In this document: in pieces, positions 23,232-31,972 of the stretch
How the letters are laid out: every line of letters begins with the position of its first letter
Position numbering within the stretch: the first letter of the stretch is position 1
NCBI GenBank assembly: GCA_006226345.1
Contig: SBHD01000072.1
Location: 1 to 33,551, forward strand
Length of the DNA: 33,551 nt
Source: Bacteroidota bacterium
Lineage (GTDB): Bacteria > Bacteroidota > Bacteroidia > Chitinophagales > Saprospiraceae
Reading direction: 5' to 3'
Program-made: the position numbers and the translations under genes
Notes under the pieces: model-generated
Databases searched by the model: none
What the model was told of the DNA's origin: nothing
The model's input: the letters and a program-made list of their open reading frames with translations, nothing else

Positions 23232-25907
23232 ATGAAACGCATCCTCCATAAATTCTTCTACCCCGGTTCTGTAGCCGTGGTCGGTGCCACGGAAAAACAC
23301 GAAAAGGTGGGGCATGCGGTTCTCCGGAACCTGATGGACAGTGGGTACAAAGGAAAAATCTATCCGGTAAATCCAAAATACAGGAAACTGGAAGGACTGA
23401 AGTGTTATGCCCGGTTGAAAGACCTGCCAATGGCACCGGACCTGGTTGTTTTTGCCTTGCCAGCCGCCAATATCCCCCCGATGATGAAAGAATGCGGACA
23501 GGCGGGAGTGGAATGCGCTGTTGTATTATCTGCCGGGTTCCTGGAAGCAGGACCAGCGGGAGAAAAACTGTTTGAAGAGCTGAAAGTCACCGCCGCAGCC
23601 AATGGCGTACGCCTGATCGGGCCCAATTGCATAGGTATTCAGACCCCGCAAACGGGACTTAATGTAACCTTCGCCCCCTCCATGCCGCCGGCCGGCCGGG
23701 TAGCGTTTATTTCCCAGAGCGGAGCCATGGGTGCTGCCGTGCTTGACTGGGCTGCTGAAAAGCGGGTCGGGCTCAGCCATTTCGTATCGATCGGCAGCAT
23801 GGCCGACATCAGCTTTGACCACCTGATCGATTATTTCGGTACCGACAGTCGCACCGCCTGCATCCTGATCTATATGGAAAACCTGTCGGACGCCCGCCGG
23901 TTTATCAGTGCTGCACGCGCTTTTGCGCGGTCCAAGCCGATCGTCGTGTTGAAGGCCGGGGCCAGCCGGGAAGGTGCCCGCGCTGCACTTTCCCATACCG
24001 GCGCACTGGCCGGCAACGATGCCGTTTACGAAGCTGCGTTTCGCAGGGCCGGGGTGATCCGCGTACAGACTATTCAGCAGCTGTTTGACTGTACGCAGGC
24101 ACTAGCCACTCAACCCCTGCCGGCCGGCAACCGCCTCGCCATTGTGACTAATGCCGGAGGTCCGGCTATCCTGGCGACCGATGCACTGGACCTCCGCGGT
24201 GGCGCCCTGGCCAAGTTCTCGGCCAAGACAATGAACAAACTGAACGAAGTACTTCCCGCTGCCTGGAGCAAGGGCAATCCGGTGGATGTACTGGGTGATG
24301 CGTCCGTCGACCAGATCCGGGCGGCAGTACGGGCCTGCCTGCATGATAAAAATGTGGATGCCGTACTGGTTATTTTTACCGCACAAAACCTGACCAATTC
24401 CGAAGCCGTGGCCACAGCGGTTGTGGAAGAATCCAAACCGGTATATACCAAACCGGTGTATACCAGCTGGATGGGACTGCGATCAGTCAAGTCCGGCAGA
24501 GCAATCCTGGAAGCCGGCAAAATCCCCTGGTATCCATTTCCGGAACGGGCGGTGGTGACGTTCATGCATATGGTACGGTACCGCGAAAACCTCGATCTCC
24601 TGCATGAAACACCTGCCGACCTGCCGATCGAACTGGCAGACATCAACCGGACCGGCGCCCGGGTCGTTCTTGAACTGGCCAGAAAAGCCGGGCATACCCA
24701 ACTCGAAGAAACCGAAAGTAAAAAACTACTGGCCAGTTACGGTATCCCGGTCAATGCCTCCTACCTGGCTAAAACGGAAGATGAAGCCGCTGCTTTTGCC
24801 CGCAACCTGGGCTGTGCCGTAGCACTGAAGATCGAGTCGCCGGAAATCTGGCACAAATCCGAGGTGCATGGCGTCCGGCTGGGCATCGAAACCGAGTTCG
24901 GCGTACGGCAGGTGTATCGCTTCCTCATGGAAAACGTGCGCAAAAAACGACCGGATGCAACCATTACCGGCGTGACCGTGGAAAAAATGGTCAATACTCA
25001 GCATGAGTTGCTGATCGGCGGGATCAAAGACCCCACGTTCGGACCTGTGATCGTGTTCGGGCTTGGCGGCGTCGCCACTGAAGTCTGGCAGGACCGCGCC
25101 ATTGGCCTGCCCCCGCTGAACATGGCACTGGCCAGGCACCTGGTGGAAGGCACCCGTATCGCCAAACTGCTGCGCGGATTCCGACACCTTCCGGCCGTGC
25201 CCTTGCAGGAATTACAGAACGTCCTGGTACGGTTTGCCTACCTGCTGATGGATTTTCCCGAAATCCGGGAGATTGATATCAACCCATTCGCGATGAGCAC
25301 CGATGGCGGTATTGCACTGGATGCCAACGTTACCCTGGAGGAAGACCCCGTCGAGCAGCGTAATGCCTACGATCATCTGAGCATTCTGCCCTACCCGACC
25401 CAGTGGATCAAAACGGTTGAACTCCGCGACGGCAAAAAAATATTACTCCGCCCGATCCGGCCCGAAGACGAAGCCCTGGAAGCCGCGCTGGTGGAGAAAA
25501 CATCCAAAGAAAGCCTGTATTTCCGCTTTTTCGGTTTTGTGCCCGGTATCGACCACAAAATGCTGGCACGGTTTACGCATATCGACTACGACCGCGAAAT
25601 GGCCATTGTTGCCGTGATCGAGGAAAACAATAAACCACAGATCATCGGCGTGGTCCGGATCGTCGGAGACGGTTGGCGCGAATCCTGCGAATATGCCATC
25701 CTCGTTGCCGACGACTGGCATGGCAAAGGCGTTGGCAGCATCCTGACCGACTATATTATCGAGATCGCCCGGGCACAGGGCTATCAGAAGATATCCGCCA
25801 TCTTCCTGAAGGTCAATAACGCCATGCGCCGGCTATTCCAGCACAAAGGCTTTGAGATCAGTGCCGGGGAAGAAGGGGCGGATGAGGCGGAACTGGTGCT
25901 GAAGTAA
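23232..25907 (+). CDS. Pat/YfiQ-type protein lysine acetyltransferase (acyl-CoA synthetase-GNAT fusion)
   Basis: An 891-residue multidomain protein. It has a CoA-binding Rossmann domain (about 1-135, SVAVVGATEKHEKVGHAVLR), succinyl-CoA-ligase-like domains (about 150-460), an ATP-grasp domain (about 490-715) and a C-terminal GNAT acetyltransferase (about 730-891) with the acetyl-CoA loop DDWHGKGVGSILTDY. Order and length match Pat/YfiQ (PatZ), which acetylates lysines such as that of acetyl-CoA synthetase. Unlike my recollection of enterobacterial Pat, the synthetase half keeps a His in SHTGALAGND (His255), where NDP-forming acyl-CoA synthetases are phosphorylated. The frame is open 24 codons upstream; the ATG at 23232 fits the family. 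It follows the deacetylase by 16 bases. Confidence 0.92.
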   Translation: MKRILHKFFYPGSVAVVGATEKHEKVGHAVLRNLMDSGYKGKIYPVNPKYRKLEGLKCYARLKDLPMAPDLVVFALPAANIPPMMKECGQAGVECAVVLSAGFLEAGPAGEKLFEELKVTAAANGVRLIGPNCIGIQTPQTGLNVTFAPSMPPAGRVAFISQSGAMGAAVLDWAAEKRVGLSHFVSIGSMADISFDHLIDYFGTDSRTACILIYMENLSDARRFISAARAFARSKPIVVLKAGASREGARAALSHTGALAGNDAVYEAAFRRAGVIRVQTIQQLFDCTQALATQPLPAGNRLAIVTNAGGPAILATDALDLRGGALAKFSAKTMNKLNEVLPAAWSKGNPVDVLGDASVDQIRAAVRACLHDKNVDAVLVIFTAQNLTNSEAVATAVVEESKPVYTKPVYTSWMGLRSVKSGRAILEAGKIPWYPFPERAVVTFMHMVRYRENLDLLHETPADLPIELADINRTGARVVLELARKAGHTQLEETESKKLLASYGIPVNASYLAKTEDEAAAFARNLGCAVALKIESPEIWHKSEVHGVRLGIETEFGVRQVYRFLMENVRKKRPDATITGVTVEKMVNTQHELLIGGIKDPTFGPVIVFGLGGVATEVWQDRAIGLPPLNMALARHLVEGTRIAKLLRGFRHLPAVPLQELQNVLVRFAYLLMDFPEIREIDINPFAMSTDGGIALDANVTLEEDPVEQRNAYDHLSILPYPTQWIKTVELRDGKKILLRPIRPEDEALEAALVEKTSKESLYFRFFGFVPGIDHKMLARFTHIDYDREMAIVAVIEENNKPQIIGVVRIVGDGWRESCEYAILVADDWHGKGVGSILTDYIIEIARAQGYQKISAIFLKVNNAMRRLFQHKGFEISAGEEGADEAELVLK

Positions 25908-25912
25908 ATTCT

Positions 25913-25954
25913 AATTTGAAATTTGAAATTCGAAAAGAAAAATTGGAAAAGTGG
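25913..25954. repeat. A-rich short-period repeat tract between convergent genes
   Basis: The plus strand has repeated aatttgaaat/gaaattcgaaaag/aaaaattggaaaag units, related to the 27-mers that flank the AbgT gene. It occupies most of the 69-base gap between the ends of the acetyltransferase and the T9SS-protein genes. No intrinsic terminator hairpin was seen in that gap. Confidence 0.7.
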
Positions 25955-25976
25955 GGTCAGCGCAGGGTGTAGATCG

Positions 25977-28772
25977 TTAACGCTGCACCACCACCCGTTT
26001 CACTCCTACCGGCCCGTTTTTATCCGCCAGTTCCAGCAGATACAACCCGGCGGGTAAATTCCGCACGTCAAGGCTGGCCTGCGTGCCGGCTTTTGTACAG
26101 GCCCGCACCGGTTTTCCCTGGGTATTATACAGCACAGCCTGCATGCTTTCCGGTTTACAATCCGGACAGGTAATGTAGAGCAGGTCGCTGGCCGGATTAG
26201 GCCGGATGTTCCAATCGATCCGGTCCGGCACTTTGGTCGGCAGGGCCTGTTGCACCAGTACCTCGGCCTCCCGGGTGCAACCGGCTGCTCCGGTGATCGT
26301 AACGGTATAGGTGCCGGGGGCTGAGACCTGTAAGGCGGCATCCTTACTACCGGTCGACCAGTTGTAGGTTCCGCCGGGTATGGTCGCGTCCAGCAACAGC
26401 ACATTACCGGCCGGAAGAGAATAGACCGGATCAAGGGCCGGAGTCAGACCGATGATGCCATCGCCATGCCAGTTTTGCAGGTCTTCCAGCGCCGGTACGA
26501 CCAGGTTGAAGATATCCGGGCAGGGATGCGGAATATCCGGATGGAAAGTAAAGGCCAGTTCCAGCCGGAAAAGATCCGAAGGCGCCAGGTCAAACGGGCC
26601 GTGTGAGGCTACCATTCTCTGATCATATGTAGGATAAACCACCGTGCAATTGGACCACCCCTGTGGGTCAGCCGGATTGCCTGAAAATGCATAATTAGTT
26701 AAATTCAGGCTAAACGGATTATAGCCGGTACCACCTCCTGTCAGCGGCGTACCATCCCGCCATTTACTCTGCAAAAAATAGTAAAACTCACCAGGGAGTT
26801 GCGGATCGGTGATACCTGGCGGAGGGGTTCCGAAACTCGGATTTATAAAGTACATGAAATGATCCAGGGACTGATTCAAAAAACTGACGGACTGCACCGG
26901 GATCTGTTCACCAAACCCCTCAATACCAGAGCAGTCATCATCCATTTCATCCTTGTTATACACATACCAGGCGTCTGCCTGAGGGGCTGAGCCGATATAA
27001 TCATCCTGGTAACAGCCCAGGTCCGGGTCGGTGAAAAAACCCATATAGGCGTCTGTGTAGGAGGTCTGGGAACGGTTGATAATCTCATAATCCACAAAAA
27101 GGGATTGATCCAGCACCGGGTTGGCAGAGCAATCGTATACATAAGCCATGATCTGGAGGTCTATGCCCAACGGGTCTGTATTGGTTTGGGTATGCACCAA
27201 GTCATCTGTCAGTACCCACCAGACTGCCCGGTCGCCTTTTATTTGCGGATAATCACCGTCGTAGACGTTGTATTTCCCATCGTTGTTGACGTCGACAAAG
27301 GGTGCCGGAAAATCATCCGGCTGTGATTGAACGGGAGTAAAGTCGAGGTTGTACCGTAGGTTCGGATTTCCTTCTCCCGGCCAGGTCAACAGATCATACG
27401 GCACCTGCTGGTCAATATCATTATCCTGCAAAAAGTCCGTACGCAAAGCCTGGATCTCCTCCAGGCTGACTGCCCACACCCGGTCAAAATCGGCGGCCAG
27501 GGTAGCTGAAGTACCCGTGCGGTAGTCGGCGCCAAAATAGGCAGGTCCATAGGTGCTGGCTGCCAACCGGATCTGGTTATCCGGCGCCAGACCGGCAATC
27601 CAGGGTGAAAAAGCGAAGAGAGTGGCCGCTTTTTGAGTGTCTGTCGTTATGAAGGTACTGTTGTCCCCATCGAAAAACAGGGTAGGCGACGCAAAGAAGT
27701 CTGCCTGCTGGGTACCGGTTTTGAGTTGGCGGTGCCGGATACGGGCGGGCTCAGATTCCGGGGCCTGCCCCAGAGCATCCGTGCGGATACAATGCAGGCC
27801 CTGTGCCCCCAAACCGACAACCAGGAAACCGCCATCCGGCATTTCAATCAGAGCGCTGCCGCCACCGGTACTATATGCCGCGGACAGACTCTGCGACCAG
27901 GCAAGTGTGCCGTTGGCATTCAGTTTGACCAGTACCAGCTCATCGTTGGGCCCAAGCCCCGTTGCAGCAAAACTGCCATCGGCAGTCGGGATGATCCCGT
28001 TGTATTGCCGATCCGCATATTCCCGGTACCATTGCTTCGTACCATTGGTATTCAGTTTCACGACAACGGCATTTCCCGAGGTATTTTTGCCGGCAAGCAG
28101 GATGCCGGATGGCGATGCCGAAAGGGCATGTGCCTGCAGCGGGTAAGTGAAGTCCCAGAGGACATTACCGGCAGGATCGATCGCCTGCACCTGTCCCTGC
28201 TCACCCGCCAGGACATACCCGCCGTTGTATTCGACTACCTCAGCAGGCGGAAAATCCAGTGGCAGGACCCACTGCTCCGACAGGCCGGTGGCAGGATCGT
28301 ATTGCACACTCCGGTAATACCTGCTGCCGAATATGATAAAGTTACCGGGTGCTTTTTCAAAAACGAACGGACGCGGATAACCGAGCAGCCCGAGGGTGTC
28401 CGGAAGTACGATCTCTCCTTCAAAGCCTGTGCCGGGTCTGAAAATACGCATCCGGATGTTCTGATCGGTGGCGGACAATCTGCGTCCGGCAACCAGGAAA
28501 TACGGCGTACCGGTCGCTGGTTCATATTGTTTCAGGATCGCGGACCACCGGAAGGTGGGGACGTCAAAAACATGGTATCCGGTGACCGTACCGCGGGCGT
28601 CCAGCTGAACCACCACCTGATCTGCCGTAACCAGATATTGATCGCCCTCCGGCCGGATCTGACAATAATTGTTAAGCGGAGAGGCAGGGTTATAACTATG
28701 GTGCCACTGCACTGTCTGGGCAGGCAACAGGATACTATGAACCATGAAAAGCAAGAGGTAGCATTTATTCAT
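25977..28772 (-). CDS. Large secreted protein with type IX secretion C-terminal domain
   Basis: A 931-residue exported protein. The signal peptide is MNKCYLLLFMVHSILLPAQ, preferred over an upstream GTG at 28784 and over an internal Met. Residues of about 20-330 contain repeated beta-propeller-like blades (VAGEQGQVQAIDPAGNVLWD, VVKLNTNGTKQWYREY, LVKLNANGTLAWSQSL). Around residue 490 is a Ca-binding-like VDVNNDGKYNVYDGDYP. A PKD/Ig-like module (YNWSTG, then YTVTITGAAGCT) precedes the C-terminal sorting domain: WNIRPNPASDLLYI, NLPAGLYLLEL and terminal KRVVVQR. That ending matches type A T9SS substrates, so it is exported across the outer membrane. Its role after export is unknown. Confidence 0.88.
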   Translation of the reverse strand: MNKCYLLLFMVHSILLPAQTVQWHHSYNPASPLNNYCQIRPEGDQYLVTADQVVVQLDARGTVTGYHVFDVPTFRWSAILKQYEPATGTPYFLVAGRRLSATDQNIRMRIFRPGTGFEGEIVLPDTLGLLGYPRPFVFEKAPGNFIIFGSRYYRSVQYDPATGLSEQWVLPLDFPPAEVVEYNGGYVLAGEQGQVQAIDPAGNVLWDFTYPLQAHALSASPSGILLAGKNTSGNAVVVKLNTNGTKQWYREYADRQYNGIIPTADGSFAATGLGPNDELVLVKLNANGTLAWSQSLSAAYSTGGGSALIEMPDGGFLVVGLGAQGLHCIRTDALGQAPESEPARIRHRQLKTGTQQADFFASPTLFFDGDNSTFITTDTQKAATLFAFSPWIAGLAPDNQIRLAASTYGPAYFGADYRTGTSATLAADFDRVWAVSLEEIQALRTDFLQDNDIDQQVPYDLLTWPGEGNPNLRYNLDFTPVQSQPDDFPAPFVDVNNDGKYNVYDGDYPQIKGDRAVWWVLTDDLVHTQTNTDPLGIDLQIMAYVYDCSANPVLDQSLFVDYEIINRSQTSYTDAYMGFFTDPDLGCYQDDYIGSAPQADAWYVYNKDEMDDDCSGIEGFGEQIPVQSVSFLNQSLDHFMYFINPSFGTPPPGITDPQLPGEFYYFLQSKWRDGTPLTGGGTGYNPFSLNLTNYAFSGNPADPQGWSNCTVVYPTYDQRMVASHGPFDLAPSDLFRLELAFTFHPDIPHPCPDIFNLVVPALEDLQNWHGDGIIGLTPALDPVYSLPAGNVLLLDATIPGGTYNWSTGSKDAALQVSAPGTYTVTITGAAGCTREAEVLVQQALPTKVPDRIDWNIRPNPASDLLYITCPDCKPESMQAVLYNTQGKPVRACTKAGTQASLDVRNLPAGLYLLELADKNGPVGVKRVVVQR

Positions 28773-28856
28773 ATCGGTATACACTTCTTTTAACCGGTGC
28801 CAGTACTAAATCGGGCGGAACGATAAACCCTGAAGGCCCGGCTTCCGTTTTAATTT

Positions 28857-28864
28857 CAAACCTA
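28857..28864 (-). promoter_or_regulatory. Possible -7 element for the T9SS-protein gene
   Basis: TAGGTTTG on the minus strand matches TAnnTTTG exactly, 84 bases before the ATG. A TTTG lies 26 bases further upstream (28894-28891), slightly outside the usual 17-23 spacing. Confidence 0.35.
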
Positions 28865-29110
28865 AAAATAGTAACCAGGGGCGGCACGATCAAACCCCGA
28901 TTCGGAAAAAGTCAGGTTTCTGAATCGTGCAGATTGGGAAGGGCTCCTCTGTATACGTTTCCTCAAAAAACAACCTGGTCCTGCAAAGATTCTCCATCCG
29001 GAATTTGGATTTTTTACGGCAAAAATCTTAAGATTGTAGCCGAAGCCGGACTCCGGTATATGTTAGGTTTTGAGCTGACGCAGATCAGCCCATCCAATTT
29101 CCGGGGCGGT

Positions 29111-29118
29111 TACATTTG
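29111..29118 (+). promoter_or_regulatory. Possible -7 element for hpf
   Basis: TACATTTG fits TAnnTTTG exactly and lies 106 bases before the hpf ATG; no -33 element was found at the expected distance. Confidence 0.4.
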
Positions 29119-29224
29119 ACCTTGAAGCCAATATTGGTGATAGGGAATAAACCAAGCTGACATTCGCCTATGTGAAAAGTTTTATGTGAACAGAATACTA
29201 ACATTAATTAATCATGTACTGCAT

Positions 29225-29506
29225 ATGAATATCAACATTCAAAGTGTGCATTTCAAAGCCAGCGACAAGTTGCATAACCATGTATTCGACAAAGTGCAAA
29301 AGCTGTTTGATCACAATGAAAAGATAATCCGCGCCGACGTCACCCTGTTTGAAGAAGGTAATGGACAACCTACCCAGTTTTGCGAGATCAAACTCGTCAT
29401 TCCGGGTATTGACCATATTGCTAAAAAAGGCGCTGCTACATACGAACAGGCAGTGAGTGATACGGTAGACACCCTCCAGAAGATCATGCGGCGGAAGAAG
29501 AAGTAA
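29225..29506 (+). CDS. hpf: Ribosome hibernation promoting factor, short form (HPF/RaiA family)
   Basis: HPF binds the 30S decoding region and stalls or dimerises ribosomes in stationary phase. The 93-residue product starts MNINIQSVHFKASDKLHNHV, continues VFDKVQKLFDHNEKIIRADV, and has CEIKLVIPGIDHIAKK and a basic C-terminal RRKKK, the compact beta-alpha-beta-beta-beta-alpha fold of short HPF/RaiA. It lacks the C-terminal dimerisation domain of long HPF. An in-frame start 13 codons upstream is less likely. It is followed by a large hairpin that probably marks the transcript end. Confidence 0.9.
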   Translation: MNINIQSVHFKASDKLHNHVFDKVQKLFDHNEKIIRADVTLFEEGNGQPTQFCEIKLVIPGIDHIAKKGAATYEQAVSDTVDTLQKIMRRKKK

Positions 29507-29521
29507 ACTTACCCGCGCATC

Positions 29522-29600
29522 GTTCTTGAAAGAACAAGGCACATAAGACACACAGCACCTTTAGTACCTATCTGCTGTGTGTTTTATGTGCCTTCTGCTT
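29522..29600 (+). terminator. Large hairpin downstream of hpf
   Basis: Arms 29536-29557 and 29573-29594 pair at 21 of 22 positions, the exception being a G-U pair in plus-strand RNA, with a 15-base loop. The T-rich ctgcttttt follows. A small palindrome (gttctt-ga-aagaac, 29522-29535) abuts the left arm. Position after hpf and before the next plus-strand gene suits a terminator, but the stem is far longer than needed, so it may be a dispersed palindromic repeat used as one. Confidence 0.7.
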
Positions 29601-29664
29601 TTTAGCCCCATACAATTATATTTCGCCTATCCTGTTAGTATAAGGCCAAACCAATTACCGGTCC

Positions 29665-31884
29665 ATGAAAACAACGTCACTATTATTCCTGCTGCTGCTC
29701 CCGTTGTACCTCCTCGCCCAGCCCGGCCCTCGCGTCGGTGTCGTACTCAGCGGCGGCGGCGCCAAAGGCGTAGCACATGTGGGCGCCCTGCGTGTTATCG
29801 AGGAAGCCGGTATCCGGATCGACTATATCGGCGGCTCCAGCATGGGTGGTATTGTCGGCGGACTTTACGCTGCCGGCTGGTCGGTTGATCAGTTGGACAG
29901 TATCCTCCGGGCAAATGACTTGTCGGTAGTGCTGCAGGACGAGGTTAAACGAGACTATCAACCATTCTTTAATAAGATTTACGGTGAAAAATACGCGCTG
30001 CGCCTCTCCTTTAAGGACTTTAAAATCTCCCTGCCACCAGCACTGTCGGACGGGCAGGAAGCCTTCAATTTTTTGAGCGCCCTTACCGACCACGTGGTCG
30101 GTATCACCGATTTCAGTCAGTTGCCCACACCTTTTCTATGTATCGGTACCGATGTCAGCGCCGGAAAACAGGTGATTCTCGAAAAAGGCTGTCTGGCCAG
30201 GGCAATGCGGGCCAGCGGCTCTTTTCCGGGGTTGCTCGCACCGGTGGAGGTGGACAGCCAGCTGATCACCGACGGCGCCGTGGTCAATAATTTCCCCGCC
30301 AAGGAGGTCCACGATAAAGGCATGGACTTCATCATCGGAGTGAGCGTGGAAGCCGATCTGTACAGTAAGGACGAGCTTACGTCCATGGAAAAGATCATTG
30401 AGCAGATCGGCTCGTATCAGATGATCGCCCGCTCACAGGATCAGTTAACCTATTGCAACCTGGTGATTCGCCCGGCACTCGACGAATATGGTGTTACTTC
30501 CTTCGATGCGATCGATACTATTATGGTACGGGGGGAGCGCGCAGCCCGGCTGCAATGGGATTCGCTGGTTTCGATCGCCCGGCTGCAGCACAGTGGCCCT
30601 GAAGCCCCATACAAACGACCCGATCTGGTGACGGAGCAGGCATTGCTCCAGGTCGGCACTGTCCGCCTGGAAGACAATCCGGCTATTACATACAAAGCCC
30701 TGGTCCGGAAATTTCCGCAGCCGTTCCCGGGTACGATCAGTTTCGACAAGTTCCGCGAAGGCATTGCCGCCCTGTATGCCACTGATAATTTTCAGTTTAT
30801 CGACTACCATTTTGAGCCGCAGGTAACCGGGCAACGCGAGCTGGTTATGCACCTGAAGGTAAAGCCGGGGTATGAGAGCAGCCTGCGCCTTGGTCTGCAC
30901 TATGACAAAGTGTACAAAAGCAGCCTTCTGCTCAACGGTACCTTCCGCAATGTGGTGTTCCAAAACTCCATTGCAGCACTAGACCTTATTATTGGCGACA
31001 AACTCCGCTATAACGCGCACTATTATGTCGGTGGCGGTCGCACGCCCGGCGCCGGCTTCAACTCCCGGCTCAACACGGTCGACCTGCCCATCGACCTGCC
31101 GGTCCGTATTGACATCGGCGACAGTATTTCCATCCAAAGCCTGCTGTTCAACATGACCGATCATACGCAGGAGCTGTACGCCAACCTGCTTACCAATGAA
31201 CAGTTTGCCCTGGGAGTGGCCGCCGAGCTCAAATACTTCAAGACCGCTACCGAGCAGGCGGTGGATTATATCAGCGAGCGCAATTATGTTGATGAAAAAG
31301 GCTGGTATGCCGGCGCCAGGGCCTTCCTCCACTTCGATAACCGCGACCGTATTTTTTTCACTCAGCGTGGCGCCCTGATCCGGATCGCCGCCCGTGGATT
31401 CAAACCGATCACTTCGCTGAAATACGATGATATCAGAGAAACACTGGGCTGGAACTTTGATATACAGGCCCGGCTGTTCCACCCCCTTTCCGAACATCTC
31501 ACTGCCGTGTTCATAGCGGATGCCGGACGCACGCTGGGTACGCCGGCACCACCCTACCGCTATTTTCTGGGTAGCAACAACCGCAACCTGATCAACAACT
31601 TCCGGCCGTTCACCGGACTGGCATTTGCCCGCATTTCCGGTAATAATCTGTTTAAAGCAGGACTGACATTACAGTACAAACTCCTCAAAACACATTACTT
31701 CAGCCTGACCGGCGAACTGGCCTCTCTCGGCGACGATCCCCAGCCGTTTTCATCCGGGCATACGCAGTTTCGAAGCATCGGACTGTCCTACGGGATCAGC
31801 ACGCCGCTTGGGCCGGTGGAAGTGACCTATGGCCGGTCCAATAAGGAAAGTGAATGGTACTTTACGCTGGGGTACTGGTTTTAG
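29665..31884 (+). CDS. Patatin-like phospholipase with outer-membrane barrel domain (PlpD-like)
   Basis: A 739-residue exported protein starting with signal peptide MKTTSLLFLLLLPLYLLA. The patatin domain (about 20-310) has the oxyanion loop SGGGAKGVAHVG, the nucleophile Ser59 in GGSSMGGIVGG and the catalytic Asp203 in ITDGAVVNNFP, giving an intact Ser-Asp dyad. A POTRA-like segment (about 330-415) and a C-terminal barrel of the BamA/TamA superfamily follow, ending in YFTLGYWF with the aromatic insertion signal. This order matches type Vd PlpD proteins. Substrate and whether the patatin domain faces outside are unknown. Terminated by the nested inverted repeat at 31888-31959. Confidence 0.92.
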   Translation: MKTTSLLFLLLLPLYLLAQPGPRVGVVLSGGGAKGVAHVGALRVIEEAGIRIDYIGGSSMGGIVGGLYAAGWSVDQLDSILRANDLSVVLQDEVKRDYQPFFNKIYGEKYALRLSFKDFKISLPPALSDGQEAFNFLSALTDHVVGITDFSQLPTPFLCIGTDVSAGKQVILEKGCLARAMRASGSFPGLLAPVEVDSQLITDGAVVNNFPAKEVHDKGMDFIIGVSVEADLYSKDELTSMEKIIEQIGSYQMIARSQDQLTYCNLVIRPALDEYGVTSFDAIDTIMVRGERAARLQWDSLVSIARLQHSGPEAPYKRPDLVTEQALLQVGTVRLEDNPAITYKALVRKFPQPFPGTISFDKFREGIAALYATDNFQFIDYHFEPQVTGQRELVMHLKVKPGYESSLRLGLHYDKVYKSSLLLNGTFRNVVFQNSIAALDLIIGDKLRYNAHYYVGGGRTPGAGFNSRLNTVDLPIDLPVRIDIGDSISIQSLLFNMTDHTQELYANLLTNEQFALGVAAELKYFKTATEQAVDYISERNYVDEKGWYAGARAFLHFDNRDRIFFTQRGALIRIAARGFKPITSLKYDDIRETLGWNFDIQARLFHPLSEHLTAVFIADAGRTLGTPAPPYRYFLGSNNRNLINNFRPFTGLAFARISGNNLFKAGLTLQYKLLKTHYFSLTGELASLGDDPQPFSSGHTQFRSIGLSYGISTPLGPVEVTYGRSNKESEWYFTLGYWF

Positions 31885-31887
31885 ACG

Positions 31888-31959
31888 AACCTGTCAGGTG
31901 GAAAAAAAGCCGGTCGCGCTGCTGCACAGACCGGCTTTTTCTTTTCCACCTGACAGGTT
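31888..31959. terminator. Nested bidirectional terminator between patatin and antiporter genes
   Basis: An outer pair of exact 15-base arms (31888-31902 and 31945-31959, aacctgtcaggtgga type) encloses an inner exact 12-base pair (31904-31915 and 31929-31940, aaaaagccggtc type) with a 13-base loop. The inner hairpin has an A-run on one side and T-run on the other, so it terminates on both strands. It ends 13 bases before the antiporter gene end. Confidence 0.88.
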
Positions 31960-31972
31960 AAGCAAGGCTTCT

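Larger units (their letters stand above)
28773..29224. other. Divergent intergenic region, T9SS protein to hibernation factor
   Basis: These 452 bases contain a TAGGTTTG (minus strand, 28864-28857) as a possible promoter for the T9SS-protein gene and a TACATTTG (plus strand, 29111-29118) as a possible promoter for hpf. They also hold an exact 12-bp palindrome aatcttaagatt (29024-29035) and an 11-base ccgga-c-tccgg palindrome (29046-29056). A 61-codon open frame at 28934-29119 shows no protein-like features and is not called. Confidence 0.55.

Noticed and set aside
27633-28793. A 386-codon plus-strand frame opposite the T9SS-protein gene
   Set aside because: The minus-strand product has a signal peptide, repeats and a sorting domain; the plus frame has none.
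28934-29119. A 61-codon plus-strand frame in the hpf upstream region
   Set aside because: No start context, no conserved motif, and a composition like the surrounding intergenic DNA.
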